Shown here: positions 8,511 to 16,610 of the stretch, piece after piece | Numbering within the stretch: the stretch's first letter is position 1 | Layout: each line of letters opens with the position of its first letter | Assembly (NCBI GenBank): GCA_012270555.1 | Contig: JAAXIC010000007.1 | Coordinates: forward strand, 1 to 42,487 | Length of the DNA: 42,487 nucleotides | Direction: 5' to 3' | Source of the DNA: Chloroflexota bacterium | Lineage (GTDB): Bacteria; Chloroflexota; UBA11872; VXOZ01 | Program-made: the position numbers and the translations under genes | Notes under the pieces: generated by a model | Seen by the model: the letters and a program-made list of their open reading frames with translations, nothing else | Databases searched by the model: none | What the model was told of the DNA's origin: nothing

Positions 8511-8536
8511 GCGGGCGAGACGCCCGCGCTCCCAGG
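8511..8536 (-). repeat. REP element, right copy, inverted
   Basis: Stem GCGGGC (8511-8516)/GCCCGC (8522-8527) with loop GAGAC, followed by GCTCCCAGG. Read on the minus strand it matches the left REP at 7737-7762 with two differences, giving an inverted pair around the transposase gene. It lies in the 176-nt gap before the inositol-monophosphatase-like gene, which also holds two copies of GCGCCGCAATG-like sequence (near 8440 and 8542). Confidence 0.88.
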
Positions 8537-8566
8537 GACTCGCGCCGCAATGCGTAAAGGTAACTC

Positions 8567-9358
8567 TTGATTATGCAATCGCCACCCGTTGCGGTCGCAG
8601 TGGCCGCGGCTCAGGAAGCCGGGGCGTACTTGCGTGAAAACGCGGCCAATGCTGCGATTGTGGTGACCAAGGGCCGGGGCGACTTCGTTACCGGCCTCGA
8701 CCTCGCCGTAAACGACCTCGTACAGGAGCGAATCGGCACCGCATTTCCCGATCACCACTTCCTGTCCGAAGAGCTTGCCGCCCGCCCGCTCTCAGAGGAA
8801 CCAACGTGGATCGTCGATCCAATTGACGGTACCCTCAACGTTGCCAATCGCTTTCCCATGTTCACGGTGAGCATTGCGTTGGTAGAGCGCAAGCGACCGG
8901 TCGTCGGCGTGGTGTACGATCCCCTCTTGGACGATCTCTTTGTGGCGGAGGCAGGCAAAGGCGCGACGTGGAATGGTGAAAGCATCACGGTTCGCCGTGA
9001 CGTTGCCTGGCACGACGCGCTGCTCGGCTTCGACTTAGGGCACAACGAGCCGGCCTCCTCGGAGAGTATGGCACTTGCGGCAGCGCTGCGGCCCCAGGTC
9101 GCTGGGCTCCGCATTACTGGTTCGGCGGCGCTTGCCCTCTGTTATGTTGCGGCAGGACGCCTGAGCGGATTCTTTCACCACCGATTGGAACCTTGGGACA
9201 TGGCAGCCGCGCTGCTCATCGTGCAGGAAGCCGGCGGCGAATATGTCGCAATGAACGGTTCTCCTGTAACCTCGCCGCAAGTTGGCTCCGTGATCGCGGG
9301 GAATGCGGCAATCGTAACCAAGATTAGAGAAGTCGAGCGGGCACGCCGCAAAACCTAG
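8567..9358 (+). CDS. Inositol monophosphatase family protein
   Basis: A 263-residue Mg-dependent, Li-sensitive-type phosphatase (IMPase/FBPase/CysQ fold). The metal-site blocks are visible: SEEL near 67, WIVDPIDGTLNVANRFPMF around 80-99, and EPWDMAAALLIVQEAGG near the C-terminus, which supplies the last metal Asp. The substrate cannot be separated between inositol-1-phosphate, fructose bisphosphate and 3'-phosphoadenosine phosphate from sequence alone. The best-spaced start is TTG 8567, 6 nt after AAAGG; ATG 8573 is the alternative and is 12 nt away. The next gene, uppP, begins 19 nt after the stop, so the two are probably co-transcribed. Confidence 0.9.
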   Translation: MIMQSPPVAVAVAAAQEAGAYLRENAANAAIVVTKGRGDFVTGLDLAVNDLVQERIGTAFPDHHFLSEELAARPLSEEPTWIVDPIDGTLNVANRFPMFTVSIALVERKRPVVGVVYDPLLDDLFVAEAGKGATWNGESITVRRDVAWHDALLGFDLGHNEPASSESMALAAALRPQVAGLRITGSAALALCYVAAGRLSGFFHHRLEPWDMAAALLIVQEAGGEYVAMNGSPVTSPQVGSVIAGNAAIVTKIREVERARRKT

Positions 9359-9377
9359 ACGGAATCCAAGGACGTTG

Positions 9378-10250
9378 ATGCCAATTCAGATGATTTCCCT
9401 TGCCGCCGGGGCGGCCAACTGGTGGGAAGGTGACGTAACCGCCGCCGCCATTCTGGGGATAGTGCAAGGAATCACCGAATTCCTGCCAATTTCCAGTTCC
9501 GGCCATCTGGCCATCCTGCCCTGGGCATTCCAGTGGTCGTCGCCGGTGCTGAACAGTCTGCCGTTTGCGGTAGCGCTGCACGTGGGCACGCTCCTTGCCG
9601 TTCTCATGGTCTTCTGGCGTGACGTATTGTCGCTAGCCGGTGCATTCTTAAGGTCTTTGCGCGACCGGAATATCCAAGCCGAGCCCGAGCGTAAGCTGGC
9701 ATGGCTGCTCGTGCTCGCCACCCTGCCCGCGGTGGTCGCCGGCCTCCTGCTCGAAGAGGCCGCCGCCACAGTCCTCCGGTCGCCCTGGATCATCGCCGTC
9801 GCCCTCGCCGGGGTCGGCATTATTCTCTGGGTAGTGGACGCTCGGCATAGCGGTCAAAAAGGACTGGACAGCCTTGGTTGGCGGGAGGCCTTGCTCATCG
9901 GACTCGCGCAAGCCCTGGCAATCGTGCCAGGCGTCTCCCGCTCCGGCAGCACCATCACCATGGGCATGCTGCTGGGCTTGAGCCGGGTGCAGGCGGCGCG
10001 CTTCTCCTTCCTGCTCATGGCCCCGGTCATCTTCGGCGCCGGCGTATGGGAAGCGCGCCATCTCGATAGCGCCGCCTTGAGCGGCAACGGCGGTACGCTC
10101 TTCATAGCGGGTTTTCTCAGCGCGCTGGCGGTGGGGTATCTCTGTATCCACGTCTTTTTGCGCTATCTGCAACGCGGCCGCCTCTGGCCACTGGCGCTGT
10201 ACCGCATTGGCTTGGCGGCAATCATTCTCGTGATGATCGCCACACGCTAG
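9378..10250 (+). CDS. uppP: Undecaprenyl-diphosphate phosphatase UppP (BacA)
   Basis: A 290-residue polytopic membrane phosphatase that recycles undecaprenyl diphosphate to the monophosphate carrier lipid for peptidoglycan and other wall polymers. Both signature blocks are present: GITEFLPISSSGHL near the N-terminus (catalytic Glu and Ser cluster) and GVSRSGSTITMGMLLGLSR in the middle (conserved Arg). Seven or eight hydrophobic segments are visible, as expected. ATG 9378 lies 5 nt after AAGGA; an overlapping TTG at 9375 is less likely. It follows the inositol-monophosphatase-like gene by 19 nt in the same direction, which suggests shared transcription. Family blocks and length are standard. 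Confidence 0.95.
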   Translation: MPIQMISLAAGAANWWEGDVTAAAILGIVQGITEFLPISSSGHLAILPWAFQWSSPVLNSLPFAVALHVGTLLAVLMVFWRDVLSLAGAFLRSLRDRNIQAEPERKLAWLLVLATLPAVVAGLLLEEAAATVLRSPWIIAVALAGVGIILWVVDARHSGQKGLDSLGWREALLIGLAQALAIVPGVSRSGSTITMGMLLGLSRVQAARFSFLLMAPVIFGAGVWEARHLDSAALSGNGGTLFIAGFLSALAVGYLCIHVFLRYLQRGRLWPLALYRIGLAAIILVMIATR

Positions 10251-10362
10251 CATTTACGCGGCACTAACCATTCGCTATACTGAATGTCTATCCCCTGGTG
10301 CGAATGGCTCAAATCCATGAACCGATGAGCCGATTCTCTATCTTTCGACGTGGAGTATTGGA

Positions 10363-11391
10363 ATGCGCATTGGCATATTGAACGTTACCGGCTATGCCGG
10401 ACTGGAGCTCATCCGGCTGCTGGCCTGGCATCCGGAGATGCAGATCGTCGCCATCACGGGACGCAGCCAGGCCGGCAAGAGCCTGGGAGAGGTCTTCCCG
10501 TTTACGGGACTCTTTCCTAACGGTGGCCTTGCCGCGATGACGATCACGGAAGACATCACCACCGAGGTGGACCTCGTCTTTTCCGGCTTGCCCCACAAGG
10601 CCTCGGCGGAGGCGCTGCTTCCGTTTATTGAGGACGGCATACCTGTCGTAGACATCGCCGCGGATTTTCGCCTCCACGACCCGGAGACCTACCAGGAGTG
10701 GTACCAAGAGCACCCGTGTCCGGAGTATTTGGAGAGCGCCGTCTTTGGCTTGACCGAGTTACACCGAGAGGAAGTCCAACAAGCCAAGATCGTGGCGAAT
10801 CCCGGCTGCTATCCCACCGGCGCCATCTTGGGTCTTGCACCGGCCCTAGCAGAACGTCTCATTCCTCCTGCCGTAATCGTGGATGCCAAGTCCGGCATCT
10901 CCGGCGGCGGTCGCAGCCTTACCCTCACCAATCACTATTCGGAAGTTAATGAAAGCGTGGAAGCCTACGCGCTGCAGGGTCACCGGCACATGCCCGAAAT
11001 CGTGCAGGAACTCAGTGAAGTGGCGGATACTGACGTGCAAGTGACCTTCGTTCCGCACCTCATTCCCATGACCCGCGGCATCCTGGCGACCTGCTACGCC
11101 ACACTCGCTCGATCCGTTACCCAGCAGGAAGTGGACGACCTCTACCACGCCCGCTACGCCGACGAGCCGTTCGTGCAGGTGCTTGCGGTCTCACCCAAGA
11201 CCAAATGGACCTACGGCAGCAACCACTGTCTGATTCATCCGGTGGTGCACGAGCGCACGGGGCACCTCATCGTTACTACGGCCATCGACAACCTGGTGAA
11301 GGGCGCCTCCGGCCAGGCGCTGCAGAATGCCAACGTCATGCTCGGCTTGCCGGAAACCATGGGACTGGAAGCCAAGCCGTTGTTCCCTTAG
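10363..11391 (+). CDS. argC: N-acetyl-gamma-glutamyl-phosphate reductase ArgC
   Basis: A 342-residue NADPH-dependent reductase that converts N-acetylglutamyl phosphate to the semialdehyde, the third step of arginine synthesis. The N-terminal Rossmann segment is GILNVTGYAGLELIRLL. The catalytic Cys149 lies in VANPGCYPTG, and GHRHMPEI supplies the conserved His. The start ATG has GGAG 9 nt upstream. The other arginine gene in the window, argJ, is 3.7 kb downstream with a divergent-strand gene and a hydrolase between, so the arginine genes are clustered but not in one operon. The gene ends at a strong palindrome facing a convergent gene. Confidence 0.96.
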   Translation: MRIGILNVTGYAGLELIRLLAWHPEMQIVAITGRSQAGKSLGEVFPFTGLFPNGGLAAMTITEDITTEVDLVFSGLPHKASAEALLPFIEDGIPVVDIAADFRLHDPETYQEWYQEHPCPEYLESAVFGLTELHREEVQQAKIVANPGCYPTGAILGLAPALAERLIPPAVIVDAKSGISGGGRSLTLTNHYSEVNESVEAYALQGHRHMPEIVQELSEVADTDVQVTFVPHLIPMTRGILATCYATLARSVTQQEVDDLYHARYADEPFVQVLAVSPKTKWTYGSNHCLIHPVVHERTGHLIVTTAIDNLVKGASGQALQNANVMLGLPETMGLEAKPLFP

Positions 11392-11407
11392 CGACGTTCT
11401 TCCAGTT

Positions 11408-11430
11408 CCCTCTCCCGTCGCGGGAGAGGG
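11408..11430. terminator. Hairpin between convergent argC and ligase-fusion gene
   Basis: CCCTCTCCCG (11408-11417) and CGGGAGAGGG (11421-11430) form a perfect 10-bp stem with a 3-nt loop, followed by TTAGGGTGAGGG. This type of palindrome is widespread in bacterial intergenic DNA. Its place between convergent stops suggests that it ends transcription from both sides, but no U-tract follows, so it may simply be a repeat. Confidence 0.6.
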
Positions 11431-11449
11431 TTAGGGTGAGGGAGAACTT

Positions 11450-13927
11450 CTACAGCCCGCGCACCGCCTGTTCGAGCATTTCCGTCGCTTCCAGGTAGTC
11501 GGTGCCGGGCGCGAAGACCAACGGCTTGCCAAACTGCACTGTCACCTTGCCGCGCGCCGGGAACGAAGCCCCCTCATAGATCCCTTCCTTCACGAGCGAG
11601 ACGCGAATCGGCACGACCGGCGTGCGTGATTCCATGGCCACGAAGCCGGTGCCGGGCTTGAAGGCCTTGATTTCACCATCGGTCCGATCGCCTTCCGGAA
11701 AGATCAGCACCGACCACTCGCTATCGAGCAAGCTACCCAAGTTTTCCAGGCTGCGGCGCACCGGACCGAAGCGCGCGAACGGAAAGGTATTACCCAGGAG
11801 CGGACTAAAGCGCTGCCACCAAACTGACGAGAAGTAGTTGTCGGCAGCCGCCGCAATCGCGAGCCGCCAGCGTACCGACGCCGGCAAGCTCAGCAGGATT
11901 ATCCCGGCGTCCAGCTTGAGATTGTGATTAGCAGCGTAGAGCACCGGCCCGGAAAGGCCGTCGAGGTTTTCCTTGCCGTCAACTTGAATCTGGTAGAGCA
12001 GCCGTACGCCGGGATTGACGATCACGGAGTGGAGCACAGCGCGCGCGGCCCGACACCACCCCGCGCGGCTCCAGCCGGGAAACCGCTCATCTTCGGCGGC
12101 GCTGCCCTGCGCGAGCAGAGTTTCCAAGTCTCCAACAGTCGTTTCCGGGTGCACCTGGGTTTCGTCGATGTAGACGCCGAGTTCCTGCTCGATAGCGGAC
12201 AGCAACTCGACCCGGCCGAGAGAGTCCAGGCCGATATCCGCGCCCAAAATGCTCTCCGCCTTCACCTCTGCGGGTGAGACCTCGCAGATACGCACGATCA
12301 ACTGCTCCAGCGGCGTTTGTTCATCCCCCGGGACCTCCGCCGGCGCTGCGGCGGCCTCGGATTTACCCTCCGCATCGGCAATAAGGCGCTCCAGCACGAG
12401 GTTCTTCTTCACCTTGAGCGTGTGCGTGCGGGGGAACTCCTCTTCCGGCCAGATGGTGAAGCCCCTGATCTGCTGATGAGCAACAAGTTGTGGGTTGACT
12501 TCCGCCACCACAGCACCGCCATCGGAGCCCTCGTTTGGAATGAGCGCGGCGTGCACGTCCTCACCGCCGCTGGGGCTCGGCATCCCTACCACCACCGCAT
12601 CCTGAATTGCCGGATGATTCTGAAGCCAAGGCTCGATGTCCTCCGGATAGACGTTCTGGCCGTTGGCCAAGACGATGAGGTCTTTCTTGCGGCCCTTGAA
12701 ATAGAGGAAGCCGTCCTCATCGATGTGGCCCAAGTCGCCGGTCTTGTACCAATCGCCGTCGAACGATGCCTGCGTAATCTCCGGCTGCTGCCAGTATCCC
12801 GGCGTCACGTTTGGCCCACGCGTCTGGATTTCCCCGTCCTCCGCGATCCGCACCTCCTGGCCCGGCAGCACCTTGCCAAGGGCGTCCAGCTTCTTGTAGC
12901 GAAAACTGTTGCACGCAACAATCGGCGCCGCTTCCGTCGTCCCGTAGCCTTGCAGCACGATGACGCCCAGCGCCTCCCATTTCTCAGCCAGAGGAGGATC
13001 CAAACGCGCGCCACCGCACATCACAAACAACAGCTTACCGCCGAAGCGCTTATGCACCTTGCCAAAGAGCTTGCGGCGCAGCCACACCGGCAGGCGCGGC
13101 GCGATGCTGAGGATCTTGGCGAGTTGTTCCTTCTTGCCGGTGCGTTCCGCCTCCCGCTCGATGGCGTTCATGAAGAGTTCCAACGCCTGCGGCACAAGCA
13201 CGATGCTGGTGATACCGTTTTCTTGCATTGTGCGCACGAGGATGCTCGGCTGGCGGCTGGCGGGATACACCACGCGGCCGCCGCCAACGAGCGCCGCAAA
13301 GTGGCCCACTGTCTGCTCCAGCATGTGACTTAACGGCAAGATGGAGAGCAAGCGCCAGTGGGGCTGCGGCGCCACCTCCCGGCAGCCGGCAACCACGTTG
13401 GCAACGATGTTCCCGTGGGTGAGAATCACGCCTTTCGGCGCGCCGGTGGTGCCGGACGTGAACATGATCTCGGCAATGTCGTCTGCCGTTACTTCCACAC
13501 GCGGCGGCGGGGACGTTTCTTCGTGCACTATACCTTCCAGGTCTTCGATATTCAGGTGCGGCAGCGCGTCTATCGCCGCGTTCTCCGGCGTAAACTGGGA
13601 GACGAAGGCGAACTTCGGCTCCGTCTGGCCGAGCACGCCGGCAACAAATTCCGGCGCGCTCCGAATGTCGAACGGCACCGCGATAGCGCCCAGCCGCAAG
13701 CAGCCAAAGAGCGCGACCACCCACTCCGGTCGGTTCGGCGCCCAGATGACGACCCGGTCGCCCTTGGCGATGTCCCGACCGCGCAGGTAAGCCGCCACCT
13801 TGCCGGAGGCTTCCCAAAGCTCGCGGTAGCTCCAGCTACGCACACGGATGCCCGGCTTGATGACCAAGGCAGGTGAATCGCCAAAGCGGCTCGCCGCAGT
13901 CTCCAAGAGATCGTTGAGGGTCTGCAT
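11450..13927 (-). CDS. AMP-dependent acyl ligase / acyl-carrier domain / PlsC acyltransferase fusion
   Basis: An 825-residue three-domain protein. Residues 1-515 are an AMP-forming acyl ligase: P-loop FTSGTTGAPKG (156-166), GYGTTE (327-332), YKTGD (394-398), GRKKDLI (412-418) and a C-terminal Lys region near 505. Residues 535-610 are an acyl-carrier domain with the phosphopantetheine Ser569 in GLDSLG. Residues 640-825 are a PlsC-type acyltransferase with HX4D (His668, Asp673) and FPEGDR (743-748). The order suggests that one chain activates a fatty acid, loads it on its own carrier and passes it to a lysophospholipid, an Aas-like function with reversed domain order. The acceptor is an inference. 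It is a single gene convergent with argC, and its ATG start is the first in-frame one. Confidence 0.93.
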   Translation of the reverse strand: MQTLNDLLETAASRFGDSPALVIKPGIRVRSWSYRELWEASGKVAAYLRGRDIAKGDRVVIWAPNRPEWVVALFGCLRLGAIAVPFDIRSAPEFVAGVLGQTEPKFAFVSQFTPENAAIDALPHLNIEDLEGIVHEETSPPPRVEVTADDIAEIMFTSGTTGAPKGVILTHGNIVANVVAGCREVAPQPHWRLLSILPLSHMLEQTVGHFAALVGGGRVVYPASRQPSILVRTMQENGITSIVLVPQALELFMNAIEREAERTGKKEQLAKILSIAPRLPVWLRRKLFGKVHKRFGGKLLFVMCGGARLDPPLAEKWEALGVIVLQGYGTTEAAPIVACNSFRYKKLDALGKVLPGQEVRIAEDGEIQTRGPNVTPGYWQQPEITQASFDGDWYKTGDLGHIDEDGFLYFKGRKKDLIVLANGQNVYPEDIEPWLQNHPAIQDAVVVGMPSPSGGEDVHAALIPNEGSDGGAVVAEVNPQLVAHQQIRGFTIWPEEEFPRTHTLKVKKNLVLERLIADAEGKSEAAAAPAEVPGDEQTPLEQLIVRICEVSPAEVKAESILGADIGLDSLGRVELLSAIEQELGVYIDETQVHPETTVGDLETLLAQGSAAEDERFPGWSRAGWCRAARAVLHSVIVNPGVRLLYQIQVDGKENLDGLSGPVLYAANHNLKLDAGIILLSLPASVRWRLAIAAAADNYFSSVWWQRFSPLLGNTFPFARFGPVRRSLENLGSLLDSEWSVLIFPEGDRTDGEIKAFKPGTGFVAMESRTPVVPIRVSLVKEGIYEGASFPARGKVTVQFGKPLVFAPGTDYLEATEMLEQAVRGL

Positions 13928-14139
13928 GCCGCTCTCCTTAAGTATTCATCGGGAGATGATAATGCGAACTCTACGGGATATTATACGCACCGCCTCGGCT
14001 GGTGAAAACATTGGTTTCGGGAAACCGACCGCGCTGTGGTACGGTTGAGAAGACGCAGTCCTGTGCAAGCGCGGCGCGGCTGATGGTTACTTGCGCACGG
14101 AAGCGGGATACTACTTGGCGCAGGGAGTCCGATAGATCA

Positions 14140-14856
14140 GTGCTGGACATTCCTTTCTTGGGGCCGATCACAATTGCTCCCGGAGTGCATCAATTGCGCG
14201 CGTTGGGTGCCCGTGTCACGGTGCTGGAAGCGCCTGACGGCGCGGTGCTCGTCGATACGGGCAGCCGGGGAAGCCTACACGTCATAGCCGCCGGTTTGAA
14301 GGCGCTCGGCGTGGCGCCGGAGCAGGTGCGGCTCATAGCACTGACGCACTGTCACCCGGACCATGCCGGCGGACTTGCGGAGCTCGTCGAGTTCACCTCC
14401 GCGCCGGTGGCTATTCATCACACCGAAGCCGGCATCGTACGCGGCGATGAGCCCGCGCCGAGTTTCCTGCGCCGGCAGGCCCTGCAAAACGCCCACCCGC
14501 TCTTCGCGATGTTCAGCAGCCGCCCGGTAGCCGTGCGCTACCCGCTGGAGGACGGCGACGTGCTGCCCGAAAGCGAGGGCGTGCGCGTCATCCACACGCC
14601 GGGCCATACCGAGGGCAGCATTTGTCTCTATGTCGAGTCGGCGAAGGTGCTCCTTGTCGGCGACGCGCTCCAATTCCGCTTCGGCAAACTGCTGGAACCT
14701 TCCTGGCTCTTCACCCGCGACCCCGAACTGGCGCGCACCTCTCTTGCCAAACTGCTTGACGTGGACTTCACCACCCTCTGCTTCAGCCATTTCCCGCCGA
14801 TCCAGGAAAACGCGCGGGAAATGCTTACGGAGTTCCTTCACGACGACAAGGACTGA
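14140..14856 (+). CDS. Metallo-beta-lactamase-fold hydrolase
   Basis: A 238-residue MBL-fold hydrolase with the binuclear zinc motif THCHPDHAGG (His70, His72, Asp74, His75), a later GHTEGS supplying another His, and GDAL. The length and pattern fit the glyoxalase-II/PqsE-like small MBL group, but the substrate cannot be named. The reading frame is open upstream to 14002, yet that extension has no family similarity. The GTG at 14140 follows GGGAG by 12 nt and starts right at MLDIPFLGPI, typical for the fold. The gene stands between the divergent fusion gene and argJ with 233 nt before argJ, so it is probably transcribed alone. Confidence 0.88.
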   Translation: MLDIPFLGPITIAPGVHQLRALGARVTVLEAPDGAVLVDTGSRGSLHVIAAGLKALGVAPEQVRLIALTHCHPDHAGGLAELVEFTSAPVAIHHTEAGIVRGDEPAPSFLRRQALQNAHPLFAMFSSRPVAVRYPLEDGDVLPESEGVRVIHTPGHTEGSICLYVESAKVLLVGDALQFRFGKLLEPSWLFTRDPELARTSLAKLLDVDFTTLCFSHFPPIQENAREMLTEFLHDDKD

Positions 14857-15089
14857 AGTCCTCTCGTCAGGACACGCAGCTTGGCGTCCAACTCTACAGG
14901 GTCCGTATCCCACGCAGCCCAACGCGCTCTCGTGTATCATCATAAGGTGCCGCGCGGCAAGCGGTTTGCACTTGCGCTGCGGCAGAGCGCAAGACCCTTG
15001 CTATTGGCTGTTTTCTAATTGTCAGATTTCGTAGGCATGTTTAAGGCAGATGCCCAGTTAGACAATCGCGTAGTGTAAGGAACAGATTC

Positions 15090-16313
15090 ATGGCAGAAGA
15101 GCTCGCGGAAGGACTGGTAACCGGCGGTGCAACGCGTCCGGCCGGATTTCTGGCAGACGGTGTGTTTTGCGGTATCAAGGAAGTTGATCCGACAGGCGCT
15201 AAGCGCGACGTAGGCTGCTTGGTCTCGGAACGTCCCGCGACCGTGGCCGGCGTCTATACGAAGAACGTCGTCAAAGCAGCGCCGGTGCTCCTCGACCAAG
15301 AGCGCATGCAACGCGGAACGACCCGCGGCATCGTGTATTGCAGTGGCAACGCCAACGCGTGCACCGGCGACCAGGGCATGGCGAACGCGCGGGAGATGAC
15401 AGCGCTGCTGGCGGCGCAAATCGGCGTGGACGCGGAGGACATACTGGTCTGCTCCACCGGCATTATCGGCCACCAATTGCCCATGGACACGGTGCGGGCA
15501 GGGATTGCGCGCCTCGCGCCGGCCAAAGAACGCCATCGGGATGCTGCGACCGCCATGTTGACCACCGACGAGTGGCCCAAAGAAGGGGCGGCTCTGTTCG
15601 AGGCGAACGGCATCACGTACGCGGTCGGGGGCATGTGCAAGGGCGCGGCCATGATACACCCCAACATGGCGACCATGCTGGCCTATCTCACCACCGACGC
15701 ACCAGTGGCGCAGGGTTTCTTGCAAGCCGCCTTGCAGCGCGCGGTGGATGACTCGTTCCACATGATCAGCGTCGATGGCGATACCTCGACCAACGATACG
15801 GTGCTGGCGCTGGCGAACGGCGCGGCGGGCGGGCCGGAAATCACCGGCGGCGCGGCGGGTGAAGCTTTTGAAGGCGCGCTGCGCGCCGTTGCGGTCTTTC
15901 TTGCCAAAGAGATCGTGCGGAACGCGGAGGGCGCCACCAAGATATTCGGCGTAGAGGTGCGCGGCGCCGCCACGGCGGAGGCCGCCCGCGTCATTGGCCG
16001 CAGCGTGGCAGCCTCCAGCCTCGTCAAAACCGCTTTTCTTGGCTCGGACCCGAACTGGGGCCGCATCATGTGCGCGGCGGGCTACAGCGGCGTGGACTTC
16101 GATCCCAATAAAGCCTCGCTCTGGCTGGAAGACATTCTCCTATTTGAGAACGGCACCCCCACCGACTTCGATGAGGATGCCGCCTCTGCCTTGCTAGACC
16201 GAAAACAGTCCATGTTCATCCTCGACCTGGCCGACGGCGACGCCACCTCCACCGCCTGGGGCTGCGATCTTACCACCGAGTACGTCATCTTCAACAGCGA
16301 CTACCGCACGTGA
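15090..16313 (+). CDS. argJ: Bifunctional glutamate N-acetyltransferase / N-acetylglutamate synthase ArgJ
   Basis: A 407-residue enzyme that transfers the acetyl group from N-acetylornithine to glutamate, so acetyl is recycled in arginine synthesis. ArgJ proteins cleave themselves before a Thr that becomes the nucleophile; here this is Ala194/Thr195 in HPNMATMLAYL. Other family blocks are CSTGIIG near 121-127, KGAAMIH just before the cleavage site, DPNWGRIMCAAGYSG, and DLTTEYV at the C-terminus. The usual ...GMIAPNMATM is slightly altered to AAMIHPNMATM. ATG 15090 has AAGGAA 8 nt upstream. The gene is in the same direction as argC, but separated from it. Confidence 0.96.
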   Translation: MAEELAEGLVTGGATRPAGFLADGVFCGIKEVDPTGAKRDVGCLVSERPATVAGVYTKNVVKAAPVLLDQERMQRGTTRGIVYCSGNANACTGDQGMANAREMTALLAAQIGVDAEDILVCSTGIIGHQLPMDTVRAGIARLAPAKERHRDAATAMLTTDEWPKEGAALFEANGITYAVGGMCKGAAMIHPNMATMLAYLTTDAPVAQGFLQAALQRAVDDSFHMISVDGDTSTNDTVLALANGAAGGPEITGGAAGEAFEGALRAVAVFLAKEIVRNAEGATKIFGVEVRGAATAEAARVIGRSVAASSLVKTAFLGSDPNWGRIMCAAGYSGVDFDPNKASLWLEDILLFENGTPTDFDEDAASALLDRKQSMFILDLADGDATSTAWGCDLTTEYVIFNSDYRT

Positions 16314-16459
16314 GAGTTTGACGATTTCGGGAATTGCAACCAACTATCGGGAAACGCAACCTTCGACTCTCCGCCTTGGCACGCGGGAGAGCTTCGGGTA
16401 GGTATCAGAGGGAGATATGCTTTTGCTATTGTCCGAAGGTATGCAGAGGTCTCCTAGGG

Positions 16460-16607
16460 TTCAACATCTTTGCATTGATGGGTAGGAGCGCCGGTAGCAC
16501 AGGTTTGTAACCTGTGTCCAGCCCTCGGTTTGGCGTGCTCGCTCCACACTACGGCAAGATGGCGCAGGTTTCAAACCTACGCTACCCATCAATACAATCG
16601 TGTTGGA
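16460..16607. mobile_element. MITE-like miniature element with 26-bp terminal inverted repeats
   Basis: The outer arms 16460-16485 and 16582-16607 are inverted repeats with about 20 of 26 matches; the inner 16 nt (starting TTGCATTGATGGGTAG) match at 15 of 16 positions. The 148-nt element has an inner palindrome ACAGGTTTGTAACCTGT and a second GCAGGTTTCAAACCT motif, and no coding capacity. Its right end stops 3 nt before the stop codon of the histidine phosphatase gene. No clear target duplication was found. A non-autonomous mobile element is the best reading; a long terminator-like hairpin is the alternative. The rest of the 297-nt gap 16314-16610 has no other supported feature. Confidence 0.65.
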
Positions 16608-16610
16608 CTA

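Noticed and set aside
12317-13333. Plus-strand frame of 338 codons antisense to the ligase fusion
   Set aside because: The minus-strand protein has full ligase motifs and the antisense product shows none.
16460-16607. Possibility that the inverted element is a CRISPR-like array or riboswitch
   Set aside because: There is only one pair of arms and no regular direct repeats or spacers, and it lies downstream of, not before, coding genes.
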